DNA of 20,192 bases, taken from contig CAZAGT010000049.1 in assembly GCA_964484515.1 (NCBI GenBank), positions 1 to 20,192 on the forward strand, in the 5' to 3' direction. Of the stretch, positions 14,429-20,192 are shown one piece after another. This stretch comes from CAZAGT01 sp964484515 (lineage in GTDB: Bacteria > Desulfobacterota > DSM-4660 > Desulfatiglandales > HGW-15). Both the position numbers and the translations under genes were made by a program. Each line of letters begins with the position of its first letter. The first letter of the stretch is position 1. The notes below the pieces were generated by a model. The model saw nothing but the letters and a program-made list of their open reading frames with translations, had not been told where the DNA came from and did no database searches.

Positions 14429-17400
14429 TCCTTAATCAACTTGCCCTCAAGCGCCAGGCCACTGTCCTTGCTCTTCTGGTCTTGATCGTCGTGGCCGGCT
14501 TGCAGGCCTACGCCATCCTGCCCCGTGAATCATTCCCAGACATCACCATTCCCTATGTCTTTGTGACCACCACCTACGAAGGGGTTGCGCCCGAGGACAT
14601 GGAGAAGCTCATTACGATCCCGATTGAGCGCAAACTCAAGGGGATTTCGGATCTGGAGGAGATCCGCTCCACCTCGGCCGAGGGCATCTCCACGGTGGCC
14701 GTAAAATTCCTGCCCAAGGTGGACATCGATGATGCCGTGCAAAAGGTGAGAGACAAGGTCGATCAGGCCAAGGGTGACCTGCCGGCCGATCTCGCCGACG
14801 ACCCGGTCATCCAGGAGGTCAACTTCTCTGATCTTCCTGTGATCCGGGTGGTCCTCTCTGGTCCCTTCAGCCTGCGCCGCTTGCAGAGCTTTGCCGAAGA
14901 CCTGGAAGATCGGATCGAGTCTGTCTCCGGGGTGCTTGACGCGCGGCTCACCGGAGGTCTGGAACGTGAAATTCACGTTGAGTTCGATCTGGACCGGGTG
15001 GGGGCCTATAACATGCCCTTCTCCAGCCTGATCAACTCCGTGACCCGCAGCAATGTCAATATGCCCGGTGGCAGCATGGATATCGGGACGGGTAAGTACC
15101 TGGTCCGGGTCCCTGAAGACTTCAAGCACCCCTCCGAGATCTGCTCTATCGTCGCCTTCGTCCGAGACGGCAAACCGGTCTACTTACGGGATGTGGCCAC
15201 CATCAGCGACGCCTCCAAGGAACAGTTGACCCGCAGCCGGATCAACGGACAAAAGAGCGTCACATTGGCGGTTCAAAAGCGCAGCGGAGAGAACATCGTT
15301 CGTATCACGGATGAGGTCAAGCAGGTGGTCCGTGGGATGAAGCCGTTGTTCCCGCAGACCCTCAAAATCGACCTTACGTCGGACATGTCCGACGATGTGC
15401 GGCTGATGGTCTCCGATCTCGAAAACAACATCCTCTCGGGCTTGATCCTGGTCCTGGTGGTGATCGTCGTCTTCATCGGCGGCCGTTCGGCCGTCTTTGT
15501 GGCGCTCGCCATCCCCTATTCCATGTTGATCACTTTCCTGCTGCTCACGGCCTTCGATACGACCTTGAATATGGTCGTCCTCTTCTCCTTGATTCTGGCG
15601 CTCGGCATGCTGGTGGACAACGGGATCGTCATCGTCGAGAACATCTACCGACACATGCAGGAGGGCAAGTCGCGTCAGGAGGCCGCTCGCGCGGGGACCG
15701 ATCAGGTGGCCTGGCCGGTCATCACGTCTACGTTGACGACGCTGGGAGCGTTTCTGCCAATGCTTTACTGGCCGGGGAGCATGGGAGAGTTCATGGGCTA
15801 TCTTCCGGCAACATTGATCATGGCCCTCAGCTCCTCCTTGTTCGTGGCCCTGGTCATCAACCCGGTCCTCTCAGCCCGTTACCAATCCCTCAAGAAGCCT
15901 CGCCGCAAGAAGAAGGGCCGGGACCGCGATCCCCGTATCAAGCGGCTCTATGGCTATGTCTTGCTATGGGCCCTCAATCACAGGCTGATCGTGGTCTTTG
16001 TGGCCTTTGCCCTCCTGGTGAGTTCCATCACGTCGTTCGTCAAGTTCGGCACGGGCGTCGAATTCTTCCCCGAGACAGAGCCCAAACGCGCCTATGTCAA
16101 CATCAAGGCCCCCGAGGGGACCAATCTGAACGCCTCCGACACGTTGGTGGCCCAAGCGGAAGAGATCGTCCTGCCCTATGAGGATATCCGGTTTGTGATC
16201 TCAAACATCGGGGCGGTGGGCGGTGACCCGTTTTCGCAAGGAGGCACTGGAACCCACATCAGCCGCGTGGTTCTTGATTTTAAGGACTTCCATGATCGCT
16301 CGCGACCCTCCTCGCAGATCGTGCAAGAGGTTCGTGGGAAGATCCTGAACACCATCACCGGAGCCGAAATCCAGGTTGAAAAAGAAGAGGAAGGACCGCC
16401 TACCGGTCCGCCCGTCAATATCGAGATCTCCGGCGATGATATCCTGGTGTTGGGAGAACTGGCGGCCAAGGTGCGCAAACGGATTCGCGATATACCAGGC
16501 CTGGTGGACCTCAAGGACAACTTCGTCAGGGGCAAACCGGAGATCCGGGTTCGGGTGGACAAAGAGAAGTCGGCTATGCTGGGTCTGGATACCTACACCA
16601 TTGCCTATACCGTCAAGGGGGCCATCAACGGTGTCAAGGTCGGTGTGTTCAGAGAAGGCAAGGACGAATACGATATCGTCGCACGCCTGCCGGAACGGGA
16701 TCGGCATTCGCTCGAAAGCATCAAACGGATTACGGTCTCAGGCCTTAATGGAGAACCGATTCCTTTGACCAGTCTGGCCGATGTGTCCCTTGCGAGCGGT
16801 GTCGGCGCCATCATGCGACTCGACCAGAAACGGGTCGTGACGATCTCAGGTGACGTCTCCGGTCGTCTGGCTAATAACGTCATCGCTGATATCCAGGAAC
16901 GGCTTAGACCCGGATCGTTCATGTGGCCCAGAGGATATTCGTATCGGTTTACCGGGGAGCAGAAGGAACAGGAAAAGGCCCAGGCCTTCTTGAGCAAGGC
17001 CTTTTTTGCGGCGATCTCACTCATCTTCCTGATCCTGCTGGCACAGTTTAACAGCTTCACCACGCCGCTCATCATCCTGACTTCGGTGCTCCTTTCCCTG
17101 ATTGGCGTCTTTGCGGGGCTTCTTGTGACCGGGAAGGCCTTCGGCATCATTATGACCGGCATCGGGGTCATCAGCCTCGCCGGGGTTGTCGTCAACAACG
17201 CCATCGTCTTGATAGACTATTACACCCAGCTGGTGCGCAGGGGGCTCCCCTCCAAAGAGGCCCTCCTCAGGGCAGGACAGGTCAGGTTCCGGCCGGTGAT
17301 GCTGACGGCCATCACGACCATTTTGGGACTTCTGCCCATGGCCACGGGAATAAGCTTTGATTTCAGAAAGATGGCATGGGATATCGGTAGTGAATCATCG

Positions 17401-17544
17401 CAGTGGTGGGGTCCGATGGCTATCGCCGTGATCTTCGGGTTAGGAATAGCTACCCTGCTGACCCTCATCGTCGTACCCGTTCTCTGCTCCCTGACGCACA
17501 GTCTGAGGGGCCAATCTGAGTTCGAAGCCAACCCGCCCAGATAG
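14425..17544 (+). CDS. RND efflux transporter permease (HAE1-like)
   Basis: Proton-driven inner-membrane pump of 1039 aa, the full length for AcrB-like RND proteins. An N-terminal TM1 (residues 11-31) is followed by the pattern L-P-R-E-S-F-P-D-I-T-I-P, porter domains, TM2-6 (about 335-490), a basic linker (K-K-P-R-R-K-K-K-G-R), TM7, the second periplasmic loop and TM8-12. TM4 reads L-G-M-L-V-D398-N399-G-I-V-I-V-E-N, so only the first of the two AcrB proton-relay aspartates is kept. The TM10 segment reads G-V-V-V-N-N-A-I-V-L-I-D, lacking the AcrB lysine. This D-N form is common in a divergent RND subgroup. No outer-membrane channel gene follows, so a TolC-like partner must lie elsewhere. Substrates are unknown. 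Confidence 0.95.
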   Translation: MILNQLALKRQATVLALLVLIVVAGLQAYAILPRESFPDITIPYVFVTTTYEGVAPEDMEKLITIPIERKLKGISDLEEIRSTSAEGISTVAVKFLPKVDIDDAVQKVRDKVDQAKGDLPADLADDPVIQEVNFSDLPVIRVVLSGPFSLRRLQSFAEDLEDRIESVSGVLDARLTGGLEREIHVEFDLDRVGAYNMPFSSLINSVTRSNVNMPGGSMDIGTGKYLVRVPEDFKHPSEICSIVAFVRDGKPVYLRDVATISDASKEQLTRSRINGQKSVTLAVQKRSGENIVRITDEVKQVVRGMKPLFPQTLKIDLTSDMSDDVRLMVSDLENNILSGLILVLVVIVVFIGGRSAVFVALAIPYSMLITFLLLTAFDTTLNMVVLFSLILALGMLVDNGIVIVENIYRHMQEGKSRQEAARAGTDQVAWPVITSTLTTLGAFLPMLYWPGSMGEFMGYLPATLIMALSSSLFVALVINPVLSARYQSLKKPRRKKKGRDRDPRIKRLYGYVLLWALNHRLIVVFVAFALLVSSITSFVKFGTGVEFFPETEPKRAYVNIKAPEGTNLNASDTLVAQAEEIVLPYEDIRFVISNIGAVGGDPFSQGGTGTHISRVVLDFKDFHDRSRPSSQIVQEVRGKILNTITGAEIQVEKEEEGPPTGPPVNIEISGDDILVLGELAAKVRKRIRDIPGLVDLKDNFVRGKPEIRVRVDKEKSAMLGLDTYTIAYTVKGAINGVKVGVFREGKDEYDIVARLPERDRHSLESIKRITVSGLNGEPIPLTSLADVSLASGVGAIMRLDQKRVVTISGDVSGRLANNVIADIQERLRPGSFMWPRGYSYRFTGEQKEQEKAQAFLSKAFFAAISLIFLILLAQFNSFTTPLIILTSVLLSLIGVFAGLLVTGKAFGIIMTGIGVISLAGVVVNNAIVLIDYYTQLVRRGLPSKEALLRAGQVRFRPVMLTAITTILGLLPMATGISFDFRKMAWDIGSESSQWWGPMAIAVIFGLGIATLLTLIVVPVLCSLTHSLRGQSEFEANPPR

Positions 17545-17650
17545 TCTGTCGCTACCCACACGATGCCCCTCACTCGCTCTAGCAGGCGCTTGGGCGCGAT
17601 CAAATCCTCTTTTTTGGCCCCCCGGAAACATCTTCGCACGTCGCGAAAAG

Positions 17651-17671
17651 TCACAGGCTGAAGGTCAGGTA
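17651..17671 (+). repeat. short 7-bp unit tract before the HDOD operon
   Basis: Three loose 7-mers, TCACAGG-type, GCTGAAG-type and GTCAGGT-type, follow the sequence GAAAAGTCACA (17645-17655), which also occurs exactly at 1551-1561. The period is weaker here than in the other tracts. Confidence 0.3.
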
Positions 17672-17673
17672 TT

Positions 17674-17689
17674 TGGCACAGTTCCTGCT
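17674..17689 (+). promoter_or_regulatory. sigma-54-like (-24/-12) promoter of the HDOD-MBL operon
   Basis: TGGCAC, five bases, CTGCT: GG (17675-17676) and GC (17687-17688) are exactly 10 bp apart. The -24 half is a perfect TGGCAC; the -12 half has C for the first T. Initiation near 17700 would leave a leader of about 70 nt before the ATG at 17770. Confidence 0.5.
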
Positions 17690-17709
17690 AAAAACCTCAA
17701 TGGGTTTTT
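17690..17709 (+). terminator. A-rich/T-rich hairpin, terminator-like
   Basis: AAAAACC and GGTTTTT pair over 7 bp around the loop TCAATG, ending in five T. It could terminate the RND operon in the plus direction. It lies immediately after the sigma-54-like site, at the expected initiation region, so it may instead affect initial transcription. Confidence 0.4.
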
Positions 17710-17769
17710 GGGCCTGAGCGCTAGAGGCCTTGGGACAGAATCCAGACTGAGGAGCGGGCGCAGCGAGGC

Positions 17770-18696
17770 ATGCACAAGGAAGAGTTAGCCAGAGACTGTG
17801 TAACGAAACAACCCCCCGTCGTAGGCGAACACAACCTAAACTTGCTGCATGGCTACATTCGCCACATGCCAAGTCTCTCAACCACGGCGGCAAAGGTTCT
17901 GGAGATCTGCAACAGCCCCAACACCTCTCCCCATGAACTCAACCGGGTCATTTCCCTCGACCCCGTCATCACGGGGCATGTCTTAAGGCTCGTCAACTCG
18001 GCTTACTGTTCGTTACCTGAAAAAGTCAATACCCTGACCCGCGCCATCATCCTTGTGGGTCTCAATACGGTCACGAATCTCGCGCTCAGCACAGCCGTAT
18101 TGGACAAACTTGGCGGCAAAGACTCCTTCCAGGCCCTTTCCATGAGTGATTTCTGGACTCACTCTCTCTGCGTCGGCGTAACGGCCAAATCGATCGCCGA
18201 GTTCAGAGGGATTCCTGCGGCAAAACATGAGGAGCTCTTCCTGGTAGGGCTACTGCATGATTTAGGAAAGATCCCCCTCAACAAGTATTTTGCAGGCGCT
18301 TATGCCCGCGCCCTGGAATTGGCACAGAGTGAGCCCGTATCTCTGAATTGTGCTGAAAACGACGTCCTCGGTATCGACCATTGTGTGGTCGGTAAGATGA
18401 TTGCCGACAAGTGGCAATTGAGCGGGATGATGAAAGATGCCCTCCTCTTCCATCATAATCCGTCCGAGGTGGAGGGTAAGAACCGCGAATTCGTAATGAT
18501 CGTGGCATTGGCAAACGCCTATGCCAACACTGCCCAGATAGGCTCCTCAGGAGACCCGCCGCCGTCGGAGGCGACCAAGAACGATCTCCTTGAGGAAGTC
18601 GGCATGAGCTGGAACGATCTGTCTGCGCTCCACGATCACGTCATCAGCGAGATCGAAAAGGCCAAGGTTTTCCTACAAGTCATTCAGAAAGGCTAA
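17770..18696 (+). CDS. HDOD domain signalling protein
   Basis: HDOD proteins are HD-superfamily relatives, usually regulatory, linked to chemotaxis, motility and stress signalling. The 308-aa protein consists almost wholly of the domain. It opens with the conserved M-P-S-L-S-T-T-A-A-K-V-L-E-I-C (33-47), then S-L-D-P-V-I-T-G-H-V-L-R-L-V-N-S-A-Y (62-79) and T-R-A-I-I-L-V-G-L-N-T-V (90-101). Potential HD metal ligands are H131, H163-D164 with K167, H204 and H228-H229, so the pocket is more complete than in degenerate members. No receiver or GGDEF domain is attached. It is followed after 4 bp by the metallo-beta-lactamase-fold gene, clearly one operon. Catalysis is not demonstrated by these residues. 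Confidence 0.9.
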   Translation: MHKEELARDCVTKQPPVVGEHNLNLLHGYIRHMPSLSTTAAKVLEICNSPNTSPHELNRVISLDPVITGHVLRLVNSAYCSLPEKVNTLTRAIILVGLNTVTNLALSTAVLDKLGGKDSFQALSMSDFWTHSLCVGVTAKSIAEFRGIPAAKHEELFLVGLLHDLGKIPLNKYFAGAYARALELAQSEPVSLNCAENDVLGIDHCVVGKMIADKWQLSGMMKDALLFHHNPSEVEGKNREFVMIVALANAYANTAQIGSSGDPPPSEATKNDLLEEVGMSWNDLSALHDHVISEIEKAKVFLQVIQKG

Positions 18697-18700
18697 CTCT

Positions 18701-19618
18701 ATGAAGGTCAAATTTTGGGGGGTCAGAGGTTCCATCCCTTGCCCGGGCCCCCTCACGGTGAAGTACGGCGGCAACACGCTCTGTGTCGAACTCTATTTTG
18801 AAGAGCTCAAGCGACGCATCATCATTGACGCCGGCACCGGTATTCGAGAACTGGGCAATGATCTCATGCGGAACGGCTTTCCCGAGAACCTTCTTAAGAC
18901 GGAGATCTTTCTCACCCACACCCATTGGGACCATATTCAGGGGTTCCCTTTCTTCACACCGATCTATTCGCCGGACACCAAGCTGCGAGTCTATGGTCCC
19001 GTCACCTATGAGGATGATTCACTCGAGAGTATCCTTGGCGGACAATGGGTGTACCGCTATTTCCCGGTTCGTCAGGTGCAGCTTGCCGCCGCCATCGAAT
19101 ACATCGACCTGAAAGAAGACTCCTACGATCTCGGCGATGGCATCCAGCTCACAACCAGATATCTCAACCATCCCCTCCTGTGTTTAGGGTATCGTTTTGA
19201 GCACGCCGGCAAGGTATTTTGCACCGCCTACGATACCGAGCCGTACCGGAACGTCTTCTCCGCGGATCCGGAGGATCCGGCCTTTGATGCGTCCATGGCC
19301 CAAGAGGCCGAACAGGTAGTGAATGAGGAGAATCAGAGGCTGGAGTCGTTCTTTGCGGATGCCGATCTCCTGATCCACGACACCCAATACACGCAGGCCG
19401 AATACGAGACCTCAAGGCTGGGATGGGGGCACTCTTCCTACGAGCACGCCGTCGCGGCGGCCATCCGGTCGGAGGTCAAACGGCTGGCCCTATTTCACCA
19501 TGAGCCGGGGCGGACCGATGCGGAGTTGGATGAACTTGCAAAGACCTATTGTCGGCCTGATCAGGCGGGAAACACGGACATCTTTCTTGCCCGTGAAGGA
19601 ATGGAGATCCAATTGTAG
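18701..19618 (+). CDS. MBL-fold metallohydrolase, predicted phosphodiesterase
   Basis: Metallo-beta-lactamase-fold hydrolase of 305 aa, probably cytosolic. It starts with the subgroup signature M-K-V-K-F-W-G-V-R-G-S-I-P-C-P-G-P, then Y-G-G-N-T-L-C-V-E. The dinuclear metal motif is H73-T-H75-W-D77-H78-I-Q-G. Later ligands include Y-L-N-H-P, A-Y-D-T-E-P, I-H-D-T-Q-Y, and the terminal L-F-H-H-E-P. The fold resembles RNase Z/PhnP-like and cyclic-nucleotide phosphodiesterase-like members, so a phosphodiesterase activity is the best guess. Its coupling to an HDOD gene 4 bp upstream suggests a shared signalling role, possibly turnover of a nucleotide second messenger. The substrate is not identifiable. 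Confidence 0.9.
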   Translation: MKVKFWGVRGSIPCPGPLTVKYGGNTLCVELYFEELKRRIIIDAGTGIRELGNDLMRNGFPENLLKTEIFLTHTHWDHIQGFPFFTPIYSPDTKLRVYGPVTYEDDSLESILGGQWVYRYFPVRQVQLAAAIEYIDLKEDSYDLGDGIQLTTRYLNHPLLCLGYRFEHAGKVFCTAYDTEPYRNVFSADPEDPAFDASMAQEAEQVVNEENQRLESFFADADLLIHDTQYTQAEYETSRLGWGHSSYEHAVAAAIRSEVKRLALFHHEPGRTDAELDELAKTYCRPDQAGNTDIFLAREGMEIQL

Positions 19619-19709
19619 GTCGAATCCATTTGAAATCGTCTAATTCCCCTGAGCAGCTTCGGGCAAAGCTGAAGAAATCCTGGGAATGACGCGTTTGGAT
19701 TCTCCGCCG

Positions 19710-19730
19710 CCCTTCTACCTTCGGCCTTCC
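19710..19730 (+). repeat. 7-bp tandem units of CCTTC type
   Basis: Units CCCTTCT, ACCTTCG and GCCTTCC run consecutively downstream of the MBL gene. They closely resemble the tract after mreB (ACCTTCA, GCCTTCA). Confidence 0.4.
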
Positions 19731-20074
19731 CTCTCCGTCTTAACCTGCCTCGGTAGCGGTTTCCACTGCCACAAGACTCACCTCCTTGGTCGTCACCGCG
19801 AGCTTTGAGACCAGGCTTGTAAAAGGCATAAGGCAAATGCGGGCAAGCTCTCAGTGTTTTGCCTCAAACCTTGAACCAGCGCATGGATGACCCCCACTCC
19901 TCAAGATCACTCTTGGTGACTGCCCTCTGTCCATGCCTTCCTTCAATCCGAGTCGAACGACAAGACTTCTGAAGTCACGGCAACACATATGGCACATCAT
20001 GCTCGTTAAACAGCAAACAACCGGCGCATAAAACAGGCTACTTTCAGGACGCCCCACCTGGCGACCTGTCCGCC

Positions 20075-20103
20075 TTGACGCTCGGCTATCGCTCCTCTAT
20101 ACT
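20075..20103 (+). promoter_or_regulatory. strong sigma-70-type promoter pointing out of the window
   Basis: TTGACG (20075-20080), a 17-bp spacer, then TATACT (20098-20103); each element differs from consensus by one base. Transcription would start near 20110. No start codon with a ribosome binding site is clear in the last 80 bp. Confidence 0.6.
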
Positions 20104-20192
20104 CTCATTTTCAGGGATTTCTCTTGACCGTAACATTTTAGATTCTTGAAACGCGTTAGCGCATACGATCCGTCCGGTCATGGGGGTCTCTT

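Larger units (their letters stand above)
19619..20192. other. non-coding 3' region of the window
   Basis: About 570 bp with no convincing gene; the small frames present lack ribosome binding sites and family features. It holds a 7-bp tract near 19710, a plain hairpin at 19654-19671 without a T-run, and a strong promoter at 20075-20103. The gene or RNA served by that promoter lies beyond the window or starts in its last 80 bp. Confidence 0.5.

Noticed and set aside
18320..18335. TGGCAC with a GC doublet at sigma-54 spacing
   Set aside because: It lies inside the HDOD coding sequence and the -12 half (GAGCC) is poor; chance match.
19654..19671. Hairpin CAGCTT/AAGCTG after the MBL gene
   Set aside because: No T-run follows on the plus strand, and a 6-bp stem of this kind is common by chance; not called a terminator.
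19851..20057. 68-codon minus-strand frame in the last gap
   Set aside because: No ribosome binding site, unusual composition, and no recognisable motif.

Overview
The window reads as chromosomal DNA from a Gram-negative, GC-rich bacterium. Evidence: a lipoprotein periplasmic adaptor paired with an RND inner-membrane pump, exported proteins with N-terminal signal sequences, and mreB. Sites resembling sigma-54 promoters sit upstream of two transcription units. No rRNA, tRNA, transposase or phage gene is visible, and the lineage cannot be fixed from this sequence alone.

Layout. 1-1730: a small acidic hypothetical protein (minus) and an orphan periplasmic binding protein of the BtuF/FecB type (plus). 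1730-3352: a metal-efflux operon on the minus strand, made of an ArsR/SmtB repressor and an SO_0444-type permease, behind a good sigma-70 promoter whose -10 lies inside a 26-bp near-perfect palindrome. 3450-10774: a long minus-strand block. In transcription order it holds a 774-aa glycosyltransferase fused to a helical glycosidase-like domain, a second and a third GT4 glycosyltransferase, a GH130 mannoside phosphorylase-like enzyme, a cupin and a secreted cyclophilin. 10775-12315: mreB without mreC or mreD, with a long non-coding upstream region. 12316-17544: a TetR, adaptor, RND efflux operon with a perfect 16-bp palindrome at its promoter. 17674-19618: a two-gene HDOD plus metallo-beta-lactamase-fold operon with a sigma-54-like site. 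19619-20192: non-coding, ending in a strong sigma-70-type promoter that points out of the window.

The most notable item is the permease. Its reading frame is continuous over 386 codons except for one in-frame TGA. That TGA sits exactly where the family motif (proline-leucine-Cys-Ser-Cys-Gly) has its first cysteine. A 7-bp stem with a 6-nt loop begins 16 nt after the TGA. This is what a bacterial selenocysteine codon with its SECIS element would look like, so I annotate one candidate selenoprotein transporter rather than two fragments. The rival explanation is a nonsense mutation or a sequencing error.

The glycosyltransferase/GH130 block looks like a system for making and recycling an uncharacterised glycan. 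The first two enzymes share an N-terminal signature and are nearly contiguous. The GH130 gene has its own leader containing two palindromes, one of them framed by 9-bp direct repeats. Short tracts of 7-bp units recur in at least four intergenic gaps.
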